Shown piece after piece: positions 45,817 through 53,981 of a DNA stretch of 64,000 bases (the stretch's first letter is position 1; every line of letters starts with the position of its first letter). The DNA comes from Pseudomonadota bacterium. GTDB lineage: Bacteria > Pseudomonadota > Gammaproteobacteria > Acidiferrobacterales > Acidiferrobacteraceae. The DNA lies in contig JAKAXM010000001.1 in NCBI GenBank assembly GCA_021816625.1, forward strand, positions 91,092 through 155,091, in the 5' to 3' direction. Under the pieces are notes generated by a model, which was not told the DNA's origin, did no database searches, and saw only the letters and a program-made list of their open reading frames with translations. The position numbers were made by a program, and so were the translations under genes.

Positions 45817-46817
45817 CGCCAGGGCCTATGAAAGGCGCCCAAGGTTTGCTGGTGCCCCTCGGATAGCGCCGAGAGCCCGTCCAGCCATTCGCGCCGCACC
45901 GAGAAGGCCTGTGGATCTCGGGCGTACGCATCCAAGGCACCGCGCATGATCGCCGTAACGCGCGCCACGTAGGACGGCGATCGCTGGCGCCCCTCGATCT
46001 TGATGGCCCGCACCGGGATACGGGCCAGATCTGCGAGGATGGGTAAGACATTCAAGCTCGTCGGCTCCTCCAGGGCATAGGTCAGCCGATCTGCAACCTT
46101 GAAACGCCCTTTGCAGATCGTCGGGTAACCGGCCTTCTCGCCTTTCTCGAAGGCATCGATCAAGATGCCATTGAGGCGCACGCGCCGGCGATCGGCATCC
46201 TCCTCCCAACGGACGGCAGATGCCGGCGAACAGGCCCCGCAGGTATTGGGCGAGACGCCGGTTGCATACGACGACAGGGAACAGCGTCCTTCGACCATGA
46301 CGCACAGGCCCCCAAAGCCGAACACCTCGAGATCCATGGCCGCGTCGCCCGCGAGTCTACGCACCTGATTCAAGGCCAGCACCCGCGGCAAGACCGCACG
46401 GGTGACACCGAAATGCTCGGCGTAGAAGCGCAGCGACAAGGCATTCGTTGCCGACCCCTGCACCGACAGATGGCGGGGCATAGCGGGATAGGTGCGCGCG
46501 CAATAGCGCAAGATCGCGATGTCGGCGGCAATGATGGCGTCGACGCCGCAGGCCGCCGCCTCGTCGGCCGTGGCCTGCCATGCGGCGACCCGGCCCGGTT
46601 GGGCGTAAGTATTCAGGGCGAGGTAGGCCTTGCGTTTGCGGGCATGCGCGTAGCGCACGCCCGCGGCGAGATCGGCGGCCGTGAAGTTGAGCCCCGGGAA
46701 ATTACGGGCATTGGTTTCGTTGCGCAACCCGACGTAGACGGCATCCGCACCCTGATCGATCGCCGCCTCCAAGGCCGCTGGCGTCCCTGCCGGACAGACG
46801 AGCTCTGGTATATTCAT
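45813..46817 (-). CDS. ubiU: UbiU, O2-independent ubiquinone hydroxylation protein
   Basis: 334-residue U32-family protein matching E. coli UbiU (YhbU, 331). It starts ELVCPAGTPAALEAAIDQGA and has DAVYVGLRNETNARNF and the Cys motif MVEGRCSLSSYATG...GACSPASAVRW, followed by a fourth Cys in YPTICKGRF for the [4Fe-4S] cluster. ATG 46817 overlaps the yhcC-like stop as ATGA. It forms a heterodimer with UbiV. Confidence 0.93.
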   Translation of the reverse strand: MNIPELVCPAGTPAALEAAIDQGADAVYVGLRNETNARNFPGLNFTAADLAAGVRYAHARKRKAYLALNTYAQPGRVAAWQATADEAAACGVDAIIAADIAILRYCARTYPAMPRHLSVQGSATNALSLRFYAEHFGVTRAVLPRVLALNQVRRLAGDAAMDLEVFGFGGLCVMVEGRCSLSSYATGVSPNTCGACSPASAVRWEEDADRRRVRLNGILIDAFEKGEKAGYPTICKGRFKVADRLTYALEEPTSLNVLPILADLARIPVRAIKIEGRQRSPSYVARVTAIMRGALDAYARDPQAFSVRREWLDGLSALSEGHQQTLGAFHRPWR

Positions 46818-47743
46818 GCCGGCACCCCGCACACCTTGGCCCCTTGACGGGTGCCCCGCCGCGCGAGCTCTGCGGTAATGGCATTGAGGACCCGCCACTT
46901 CCCGGAACACCACTCAGGGGCCAACAACAGGGCGGCCTTGGCCGTCCCGGTGAGTCTGTGGAAGACGACCTGACGCGGCGTGCGTTCGATCAAATCAGCC
47001 ACGGTCGCCACATAGGACCCGAAACTAAGAGGCTGGTAGCGTCCCGCCCGCAAATCGCGTGCCATCTGCGTGCCGCGCACGACATGGAGCGGATGTATTT
47101 TGAGACCGGCGACCCCTAGCGCGAGGACGCGGCTTAAGCTCTCGAGGGCGTGATCCCGGTCTTCGCCGGGCAGGCCCACGATGAGATGGGTGCATATGGG
47201 CAGACCGTAGCCCTGCAAAAGTGCCACGGCCTCGCAGTATTCGGCAAAGCCATGGCCGCGATTTACGCGCATGAGCGTGGCATCGAAACTCGATTGCAGG
47301 CCCAGCTCCACCCACACTGCAAACCCCTGGTCCCGATAGGAGGCCAGCAGGGCCGCCACTGGGGGCGATATACAGTCGGGCCGGGTTCCGACACTTAGAC
47401 CGACGACCCCGGGCACGGCCAGCGCCTGCGCATAAGAGGCCGCGAGATGCGCGATGGGCGCGTAGGTGTTCGTGTAGGTCTGGAAATAGGCAATGGCCTT
47501 GCGAGCGCGCGTACGGCGCGCGACACAGTGAAGGCCAGCGCGCACCTGCGCACCGATCGGGAGGGCGACGACGCGCGGATGGAAGGAGCGGTTATTGCAG
47601 AAACTGCACCCGCCCCATCCCCGCGAACCATCACGATTGGGGCAAGTAAAGGCTGCGTCTATGGCCACCTTGTGCACCCGCTCGCCAAAGCGGCGCAGTA
47701 ATTGCTGACCAAAGGTCTCAACGAACTCGGAAAGAACGGCCAT
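46814..47743 (-). CDS. yhcC: radical SAM protein YhcC-like (TIGR01212)
   Basis: 309-residue radical SAM enzyme of the YhcC family: AFTCPNRDGSRGWGGCSFCN is its signature Cys cluster (long spacing), followed by AYFQTYTNTYAP and VGLSVGTRPDCI. Function is not settled; it is annotated as a tRNA- or Elp3-like modifying enzyme. Second gene of the minus-strand operon starting at 48.4 kb, overlapping the first gene by 26 bases and ubiU by 4. Confidence 0.88.
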   Translation of the reverse strand: MAVLSEFVETFGQQLLRRFGERVHKVAIDAAFTCPNRDGSRGWGGCSFCNNRSFHPRVVALPIGAQVRAGLHCVARRTRARKAIAYFQTYTNTYAPIAHLAASYAQALAVPGVVGLSVGTRPDCISPPVAALLASYRDQGFAVWVELGLQSSFDATLMRVNRGHGFAEYCEAVALLQGYGLPICTHLIVGLPGEDRDHALESLSRVLALGVAGLKIHPLHVVRGTQMARDLRAGRYQPLSFGSYVATVADLIERTPRQVVFHRLTGTAKAALLLAPEWCSGKWRVLNAITAELARRGTRQGAKVCGVPA

Positions 47744-48395
47744 CGGTCGACTCCAAGGGGCGGGCCCGGAACTCTACGTTGAGCCGCGCGGCGATATCCG
47801 CACACGCCGCAATATCAACCCCGGCAAGCCCCGCGACGGCGCTCAAGGTGACCTTCGGCACAAAGTCGCGGCATGCCGCCGCGAACGCCAGCATGGCGGG
47901 GTAGCTGTCTGGGCGGCGGGGCCGGCACCATCGTTCATAGCTCGCCTCATCGGCGGCATTGAGCGATATGGAGACGCGATCGATCAGGCCGTCGAGCTCC
48001 GCGGCCACGTTCCGGCCGTGAACGAGACTCCCTAGGCCATCGGTATTAAGGCGTATCGGAATGCCCGTCGCGCGCAAGACCGATGCCGCAGCAAGCACCG
48101 TGGCAATACGCAGGGTAGGCTCGCCCAGACCGCAGAAGACATATTCGACACAGGGTCCCTGGGCCCGCGCCGCGGCTATGATCTCGGCCACCGAGGGCTC
48201 GCGGCTTATGGGCATGCGTAAGGCCCTGTCCGCCACTGTCCAAAGACCCTGAAATTTGGGACAAAACCGGCACCGCAAGGTGCAGCGGCTCGTCACATTG
48301 AGATAGACACGGTCGCCGATCCTGTAGGCGATGGCCGGCGGCGGGCGACTATCCCGCGCGGGTGAGCGCACTTGCCCTGTCCGCACCATGCCCAT
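47718..48395 (-). CDS. TatD-linked radical SAM protein (TIGR04038-like)
   Basis: 225-residue radical SAM protein with CTLRCRFCPK (CxxxCxxC), VFCGLGEPTLR and RLNTDGLG. This short type is found linked to TatD nuclease genes in other bacteria; no tatD is here. It is the promoter-proximal gene of a five-gene minus-strand operon (this gene, yhcC, ubiU, ubiV, lplA-DUF116). Its start is ~28 bases from the predicted FNR-dependent start site. Confidence 0.8.
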   Translation of the reverse strand: MGMVRTGQVRSPARDSRPPPAIAYRIGDRVYLNVTSRCTLRCRFCPKFQGLWTVADRALRMPISREPSVAEIIAAARAQGPCVEYVFCGLGEPTLRIATVLAAASVLRATGIPIRLNTDGLGSLVHGRNVAAELDGLIDRVSISLNAADEASYERWCRPRRPDSYPAMLAFAAACRDFVPKVTLSAVAGLAGVDIAACADIAARLNVEFRARPLESTDGRSFRVR

Positions 48396-48429
48396 CGGCA
48401 GGCGTCCTTGAAGGTCTTGGAGGTCTGCG

Positions 48430-48499
48430 AGTCTAGCCGGAGCGCAGGCCTTGGCATTTGACGCATATCAAAGGGCGTATCCACAAGCAGTTGTAGTTT
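48430..48499. promoter_or_regulatory. divergent FNR-dependent promoters sharing one FNR box
   Basis: FNR box TTGAC-GCAT-ATCAA at 48458-48471. Rightward, TAGTTT (48494-48499) sits at the -10 place when the box is at -41.5, start ~48506, 27 bases before nrdD. Leftward, TAGACT (48435-48430) sits at the same mirrored distance, start ~48423, 28 bases before the radical SAM-ubiUV operon. The geometry is symmetric to the base. Confidence 0.82.
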
Positions 48500-48532
48500 G
48501 AGTCTCCATAAACACCAATCGCCGGGGGAATC

Positions 48533-50572
48533 ATGGCACAGGCGCCAGTACGATCGGTATGCAAACGGGATGGTCGCATCGTGCCGTTCGATCCCGCCAA
48601 GATCCGCTACGCCCTGCTGCGGGCGGGCTTGGCCACGGGGGAATACGGGGCCGATGAGGTGGAGCGGTTGACGGCGCAGGTGAGCGCACAATGTCCGGCG
48701 GGACACCCCGATGTCGAGACCATTCAGGATCTCGTCGAAGACGCCTTGATCGTCTGCGGATATCGGCGCACCGCGCGCACCTACATCAGTTATCGAGAAA
48801 AGCGACGCCTGACGCGCGAAGAAGGGCGCGTGCAGGTCGGCGTCGAGGACACCGTCACGGAATATCTCGACCGGCGCGACTGGCGGGTGCAGGCCAACGC
48901 CAACCAGGGTTACTCATTGGGCGGGCTGATACTGAACATATCGGGCAAGGTGGTGGCCAATTATTGGCTGAACCACGTCTACCCCCAGGAGGTGGGACGC
49001 GCCCATCGCGAGGCGGCGCTCCATATTCACGACCTAGACATGTTGTCTGGGTACTGCGCGGGATGGTCATTGCGCACCTTGCTTGCCGAAGGTCTCAATG
49101 GCGTGGGGGGCAAGGTGGAGGCGACGGCGCCGAAGCATCTGTCGAGCGCGGTAGGCCAGATGGTCAATTTTCTCGGTACGCTGCAAAACGAATGGGCGGG
49201 CGCACAGGCCTTTAGCTCCTTCGACACCTACCTAGCTCCATTCATACGCAAAGACGGGCTGCCCTATGACGAAGTGAAGCAAGCCATACAGGAACTCATA
49301 TTCAACCTGAACGTGCCGTCGCGCTGGGGCACGCAGACACCCTTTACCAATCTGACATTCGACTGGGTATGTCCCGCCGACCTCCGCGACCAGGCACCGG
49401 TAATAGCCGGCGCGGAAATGCCCTTCACTTACGGTGATCTGGGGCCCGAGATGGATATGATCAACCGGGCCTACATAGAAGTTATGACCGAAGGCGACGC
49501 AAAGGGCCGCGTCTTTACCTTCCCCATACCGACCTACAACATAACACCGGATTTCGACTGGGAAAGCGCCAATGCGGATCTCTTATTTGGAATGACCGCG
49601 AAGTACGGCCTGCCGTACTTCCAGAATTTCTTAAATTCGGACCTTAAACCGCACATGGTCCGCTCCATGTGCTGTCGCTTGCAGCTCGACTTGCGCGAGC
49701 TCCTAAAACGCGGTAACGGCCTATTCGGTTCCGCCGAACAGACGGGCTCCCTCGGGGTCGTCACGATCAATTGCGCGCGCCTTGGCTATCTGCACCGCAA
49801 TGATGAACGCGGACTTCTGGATGGCCTTGATCACTTGCTAGAGCTCGCCCGCACAAGCCTTGAGATCAAGCGCAAAACCATACAGATGTACATGGATAAC
49901 GGCCTGTTCCCCTACACAAAGCGTTATCTCGGTACGCTCCGTAACCACTTCTCCACGATAGGGGTAAATGGCATAAATGAGATGATCCGCAACTTTACCG
50001 CGGGGCGGCAGGACATCACCCATCCCGAGGGACACGCCTTCGCCTGCCGTCTGCTAGACCATGTCCGCGAGCGGATCCGCACCTTCCAGGAACAGACCGG
50101 ACATATGTACAACCTCGAGGCCACGCCAGCGGAGGGTACGACCTACCGCTTTGCCAAGGAAGATCGCCAACGCTACCCCGGCATACTCCAGGCCGGGACT
50201 GCCGCCCGTCCCTACTACACGAATTCCTCCCAGCTACCGGTGGGGTTTACCGATGACCCCTTCGAGGCCCTGGAGCGCCAGGAGGACTTGCAGCGCCGCT
50301 ACACAGGGGGCACCGTGCTGCATCTTTATATGAGCGAACGACTGTCGGGGCCTGCGGTCGCGCGCGAACTCATAAGACGCGCGCTCACGCGCTTTCGTTT
50401 GCCCTATATAACCATTACGCCGACCTTTTCCATATGCCCACGCCACGGTTACCTTGCGGGCGAACACGAGTTTTGTCCCAAATGCGACGACGAGGCCTGG
50501 GCACGTCGCGCCGCGCAGGCCGCGCCTACCGCCCCATCAGGAGAGAGCCATGACCATCGAAAGAGCCAATAA
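48533..50572 (+). CDS. nrdD: anaerobic ribonucleoside-triphosphate reductase NrdD (core without glycyl radical domain)
   Basis: 679-residue class III ribonucleotide reductase. N-terminal ATP-cone (~8-95; KRDGRIVPFDPAKI), barrel with the catalytic Cys pair in RSMCCRLQLD and the finger loop GSLGVVTINCARLGY, then the zinc ribbon near the end (CPRHGYLAGEHEFCPKCDD). The usual C-terminal RVxGY glycyl radical segment is absent; it is encoded by the next, separate frame at 50550. It should work only without O2. The ATG follows GGGGGAA. Confidence 0.93.
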   Translation: MAQAPVRSVCKRDGRIVPFDPAKIRYALLRAGLATGEYGADEVERLTAQVSAQCPAGHPDVETIQDLVEDALIVCGYRRTARTYISYREKRRLTREEGRVQVGVEDTVTEYLDRRDWRVQANANQGYSLGGLILNISGKVVANYWLNHVYPQEVGRAHREAALHIHDLDMLSGYCAGWSLRTLLAEGLNGVGGKVEATAPKHLSSAVGQMVNFLGTLQNEWAGAQAFSSFDTYLAPFIRKDGLPYDEVKQAIQELIFNLNVPSRWGTQTPFTNLTFDWVCPADLRDQAPVIAGAEMPFTYGDLGPEMDMINRAYIEVMTEGDAKGRVFTFPIPTYNITPDFDWESANADLLFGMTAKYGLPYFQNFLNSDLKPHMVRSMCCRLQLDLRELLKRGNGLFGSAEQTGSLGVVTINCARLGYLHRNDERGLLDGLDHLLELARTSLEIKRKTIQMYMDNGLFPYTKRYLGTLRNHFSTIGVNGINEMIRNFTAGRQDITHPEGHAFACRLLDHVRERIRTFQEQTGHMYNLEATPAEGTTYRFAKEDRQRYPGILQAGTAARPYYTNSSQLPVGFTDDPFEALERQEDLQRRYTGGTVLHLYMSERLSGPAVARELIRRALTRFRLPYITITPTFSICPRHGYLAGEHEFCPKCDDEAWARRAAQAAPTAPSGESHDHRKSQ

Positions 50573-50732
50573 GATCGACCCGCGCGGCGAATTGCGCGCC
50601 GAAGAACGCCAGACCTGCGAGGTCTGGACGCGGGTCATGGGCTATCACCGGCCGGTCGCGTCCTTCAACGACGGCAAAAAGGGTGAGCACGCCGAGCGCT
50701 TGTTTTTCGAGGAGCGCAGGTTGCGCGCGTGA
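50550..50732 (+). CDS. stand-alone glycyl radical domain of NrdD
   Basis: 60-residue protein. EERQTCEVWTRVMGYHRPVA and FNDGKKGEHAERLFF match the C terminus of class III reductases, where the Gly of RVxGY carries the stable radical (Gly681 in E. coli NrdD, segment RVCGY); here that is Gly31. The ATG is preceded by AGGAG at 6 bases, overlaps the nrdD 3' end by 23 bases in another frame, and is followed by nrdG with a GTGA overlap. This is a real separate gene rather than a broken tail. Similar small genes may exist in relatives, which I cannot check. Confidence 0.85.
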   Translation: MTIERANKIDPRGELRAEERQTCEVWTRVMGYHRPVASFNDGKKGEHAERLFFEERRLRA

Positions 50733-51418
50733 CGCTGCGGCTGGGCGGCTTCGTGCCCTGGAGCGGTATCGACTATCCGGGGCGCCAGGCCGCGGTCGCC
50801 TTCGTGAGCGGCTGTCCCTGGCGGTGTCCGTACTGTCACAATAGCCATCTCTGGGCGCCGCAGGCGACGATTTCCTGGGGACGGGTCCGGTCATTCCTCG
50901 AGACGCGACAGGGCCTACTGGATGCGCTCGTCATAAGCGGTGGCGAACCGCTCGCCCAGGCAGCAGGGGTCGCGGCGGCGCTCGTCGAGGCACGCGATCT
51001 CGGCTTTGCCGCGGGCCTACACACCGCCGGCGTATCGCCACGGCGGCTTGCTGGCCTATTGCCGGTGCTCGACTGGGTCGGACTCGATATCAAGACCGCG
51101 TTCGGACACTATCCGGCGATTACGGGGCGAGCGGGTACGGGGACCGCCGCCCGGGCGGCGGCCCGTTTGGTCATCGAATCGGGCACGCCCTACGAGCTCC
51201 GTACGACCGTGCACCCCGAGCTCATATCCGAGCACGAACTCGTGACCATGGTGGCGGAGCTCGCGACCCTGGGCGCCACCGCGCTGACCCTGAAAGGCTT
51301 TCGTCCCACCGGCTGTCCCAGCGCCCGCCTCAACACCCACTATCGCCCCTGGCTCACATCGACCCTCGCGCAGACCTTGCGCGAGATCATGCCGGCTATC
51401 GTGTTGCCGGACCCCTGA
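50729..51418 (+). CDS. nrdG: NrdD-activating radical SAM enzyme
   Basis: 229-residue radical SAM activase (TIGR02495 type). It has GIDYPGRQAAVAFVSGCPWRC, the CPWRCPYCHN cluster motif and ISGGEPL. It installs the glycyl radical on the NrdD system; here its target residue is in the separate 60-residue protein encoded just upstream. The GTG start overlaps that gene's TGA (GTGA). It converges on the 51428-51913 gene with 9 bases between. Confidence 0.93.
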   Translation: MTLRLGGFVPWSGIDYPGRQAAVAFVSGCPWRCPYCHNSHLWAPQATISWGRVRSFLETRQGLLDALVISGGEPLAQAAGVAAALVEARDLGFAAGLHTAGVSPRRLAGLLPVLDWVGLDIKTAFGHYPAITGRAGTGTAARAAARLVIESGTPYELRTTVHPELISEHELVTMVAELATLGATALTLKGFRPTGCPSARLNTHYRPWLTSTLAQTLREIMPAIVLPDP

Positions 51419-51427
51419 GGGCGCCGT

Positions 51428-51913
51428 CTACGCCGCACCCTCGGCACCCAGCACGGCGGCGGCGATAACGACGACGGCTAGTATCAGCAAGATGACGTGG
51501 GCACGCCCTAGGCGGGTCAAGACACGGGGCTCGTCGCGCTGAGCCTGGGCCGCAAGGCGCCGGTGCAAGACCAGAGGCTCCAGCACAAAGAGTAGCAGCA
51601 CAAAAAATGACCAGAAGGCGATCATGCCGTCGAGCCACAGGCCCGCCGTCCGGTCGAGCAGCGGCTGCAGGTGTAGACGCGCGATCAGCGCGCCGCCACT
51701 CGCCCCTGTCAGAATCACCAAGATTTGCGCCGCGCGGGCAAAACGACGTTCGAGCTCCTGGAAGGCCGGGAAACGCCGTCCCGGCGGGAGCCGGGTCAAG
51801 GCCGGCAGCACGATGACCGTTACAAACCCCATGCCCCCTATCCAAAAAACGACCGACAGGATGTGTAGGGCGAGGAGTGCGGCCAGGACAGGCCAATGAC
51901 CGGAGGCAATCAT
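51428..51913 (-). CDS. CopD/DUF2269-like membrane protein
   Basis: 161-residue protein with about four membrane helices. HILSVVFWIGGMGFV in helix 1 (His in a membrane helix, then WIGGM) is characteristic of the CopD/DUF2269 type, possibly haem- or copper-binding. The ATG overlaps the upstream nnrS stop as ATGA, so the two are co-translated. Function is not established; context suggests NO/copper respiration. Confidence 0.75.
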   Translation of the reverse strand: MIASGHWPVLAALLALHILSVVFWIGGMGFVTVIVLPALTRLPPGRRFPAFQELERRFARAAQILVILTGASGGALIARLHLQPLLDRTAGLWLDGMIAFWSFFVLLLFVLEPLVLHRRLAAQAQRDEPRVLTRLGRAHVILLILAVVVIAAAVLGAEGAA

Positions 51914-53109
51914 GGCGTTGGTGCCGACGTCGCAAGGATGCGCAGATAGGTGAGGATCCACGGTAGCAGGGCCGCGAGCGCCAGGGGTGCGGCGAAGACA
52001 CTCAGGTCGTAGGGCGCAAGGCCGTTCAGCGCCGGGATGTCGGCCGCTACCCGCAAAAGCGCCGCCCCCTGAACACCGGCCAGCGCCACCCAACTGGAGC
52101 GGTCGCTTGCGAGCGGGCGGCCGGAATGGCCGCGGCTCACACGTGTCACCATGGCCACCACGAGACTCAAGGCAAAGCCTAAACCCAGGGCATGCAAGGG
52201 GCCACGTCCCAGGCTGAGGCCGCCTCGAAGGAGCTGCACGTCACGGATGGCGTAGAGAAAAAAGCCGAGGCCGAGCCACGCAAAACCGAGATACAAAAGC
52301 AGGAGCAGGCCATGGCGGCGGACCCGCGGCTCGAACCAGAGCCACGCATGGTAGTAGGCCACGACCGCAATGCCCCCATCCAAGACCGCAAGCGGCGCGT
52401 ATAAGGCTTGGGCGGCGAGCAGGGCGTGGCCGGCCGTGGCCGCCAAAAAGCCGAGCGGGATCCAAGGCCTCGCGGCCGGACGCAGGTAACCGGGGAGAAC
52501 CGCGGCCGTGAAAAACGGCAACATACGGTAGCTCACACCAAAAAGGGTCGGCACGAGGAACGCATAGAGGCCGAGCCGTATCGCCCAGGCCAGCGCCGTC
52601 GCCGAGCCCCAGGCAAAGGCTGCCGCGTACAGCAAAAGTCCTCCCACTTCGAGGGCGAGCGTGATGTTGAAGAGACGCACGGGCGGCCGCACGGCGGCGT
52701 GCCCGCGCCGGTAGACGGAGAACAAGGCCATCAGGAGCCGTGCATCCCCCATAGCCATGATCAAGATCCCGCTGATTAAGATCGCCGCACCCAGGGCCAG
52801 ACCCGCGTACACAAGACCGAGGCCCGCAAGCCGCAACAGGAAGGCACCGCGATACTCTGACGGCATCAGCGCCTGAACCTGCAGCCAGCGCGGATAGGTA
52901 GTGGCAAGAAAGCCGAACACAAAAAACGGAAAGAGGCCGTAGATCATCAAAAAACCGTGCACGGCCACCGCCGGCACCGGCAGGCGGGGTATCGGGTAGG
53001 CCCCCGCGAAAGCCCCCAGGAGCCACAGCATCCACAAGATCAGGGCGAACGCGGCCTGCACGAGACCCGCCACAAAATAGGGCCTATGCGGCGCATCAAA
53101 AAACGACAT
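51910..53109 (-). CDS. nnrS: NnrS family haem-copper membrane protein
   Basis: 399-residue, 12-helix NnrS protein. Family features: DAPHRPYFVAGLVQAAFALI at the start, AVHGFLMIYGLFPFFVFGFL, and VTRVSRGHSGRPL late in the protein, with several His in helices. NnrS lowers nitrosative stress, and its gene is often FNR/NNR controlled. ATG 53109 is the one just before the HRPYF motif; a longer frame to 53187 is unlikely. Downstream partner overlaps by 4 bases. Confidence 0.9.
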   Translation of the reverse strand: MSFFDAPHRPYFVAGLVQAAFALILWMLWLLGAFAGAYPIPRLPVPAVAVHGFLMIYGLFPFFVFGFLATTYPRWLQVQALMPSEYRGAFLLRLAGLGLVYAGLALGAAILISGILIMAMGDARLLMALFSVYRRGHAAVRPPVRLFNITLALEVGGLLLYAAAFAWGSATALAWAIRLGLYAFLVPTLFGVSYRMLPFFTAAVLPGYLRPAARPWIPLGFLAATAGHALLAAQALYAPLAVLDGGIAVVAYYHAWLWFEPRVRRHGLLLLLYLGFAWLGLGFFLYAIRDVQLLRGGLSLGRGPLHALGLGFALSLVVAMVTRVSRGHSGRPLASDRSSWVALAGVQGAALLRVAADIPALNGLAPYDLSVFAAPLALAALLPWILTYLRILATSAPTP

Positions 53110-53279
53110 CGAACCCCCTTCTACGCAAGGGCCGGGTTCGTGCCCTGACCGAGGACACCGCACCGGCTGCCTGGTCTGCGCGGCCATGGGCGCCGGGCGC
53201 GCCCTTGCTTATAGTACTGTAGAATCGCGAATGCGTGCCGTGGGCGGCGCCCTGCCGTCTCGGGAGTCGCCCATCTTGC

Positions 53280-53750
53280 CTAATTGGCGATCGCCGCCGA
53301 CTCGGTCATGGCGGCCAACAGATCCTCAGCACAATCGGCAAACAACTGGTCGCTCATCGGATAGAGGACTTGTTCCTCCTTGGCGTTGTGCTGAGACATG
53401 ATGGCCTCGAGCTGCGCAAGCCGCGCGCGGCAGGGCGCCCCGTCGCTGAGAAGGCTTGCTTGCGGCACCAGGAGCTCCCGGATGACGGCATGCTCGCGCC
53501 GCATGACGGCGATCGGTCCCGACGGGCCGCCGCGCTGCTCGAACGCGGGAAACAAGACCTTTTCTTCCAGAGCTATATGGTGCTCGAGCGCGCGACGCAG
53601 GTGGTTAAAGAGATCAGCCGCCGCGGGGGTCCCGCAAGAGGCGGCCATAAGGGTAAGGAGATCATCGACCTCGCGATGCTGGGCGACGAGAAAACTGGAC
53701 AATACCTGGCTCGACACGGACCGGCCCTCCTTGTGGGCGAGAGCGCTCAT
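53280..53750 (-). CDS. hemerythrin-like protein
   Basis: 156-residue four-helix HHE protein with candidate di-iron ligands in VAQHREVDDLL, LEHHIALEEKVLFP, MRREHAVIREL and SQHNAKEEQVLYP. No signal peptide. It may bind O2 or NO or act in iron-sulfur repair. It lies between nnrS (170 bases downstream) and fnr (divergent), and the FNR box at 53878-53891 could act on it, but the leader would be long (~90 bases) and the -10 is weak. Confidence 0.88.
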   Translation of the reverse strand: MSALAHKEGRSVSSQVLSSFLVAQHREVDDLLTLMAASCGTPAAADLFNHLRRALEHHIALEEKVLFPAFEQRGGPSGPIAVMRREHAVIRELLVPQASLLSDGAPCRARLAQLEAIMSQHNAKEEQVLYPMSDQLFADCAEDLLAAMTESAAIAN

Positions 53751-53877
53751 TGTGCGTCCCGCGCGCGGGAAAATGATTGTTGTAGGTCAAGGAGGGGCGG
53801 CACAGGCCGGCTTCAGCCGGCCTTGCGGTTTCGTCGGGAGGCTGCCGAGAGTAGACTAGCGCGGGCCGGCAGGCGCC

Positions 53878-53905
53878 TTGATACCTATCAAAAGTAGCAT
53901 ATGCT
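53878..53905 (+). promoter_or_regulatory. fnr promoter overlapped by a perfect FNR box
   Basis: Perfect FNR consensus TTGAT-ACCT-ATCAA at 53878-53891. TTGATA (53878-53883, 5 of 6) and TATGCT (53900-53905, 4 of 6) with a 16-base spacer form a sigma70 promoter whose -35 is the left half of the box. That predicts repression by FNR of its own gene rather than class II activation. Confidence 0.7.
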
Positions 53906-53981
53906 TATGCCTGACCGGCGGCAGGCGGGGCGCAGCACGTCTGATCGCAGAGATGCCGGCCCACCGGGGATGAGGGGAGTT

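Noticed and set aside
50550..50732. sequencing error or frameshift splitting nrdD
   Set aside because: The second frame has its own well-spaced AGGAG, ATG and GTGA link to nrdG, and the overlap with nrdD is coding in both frames; separate translation explains it better, though re-sequencing would settle it.
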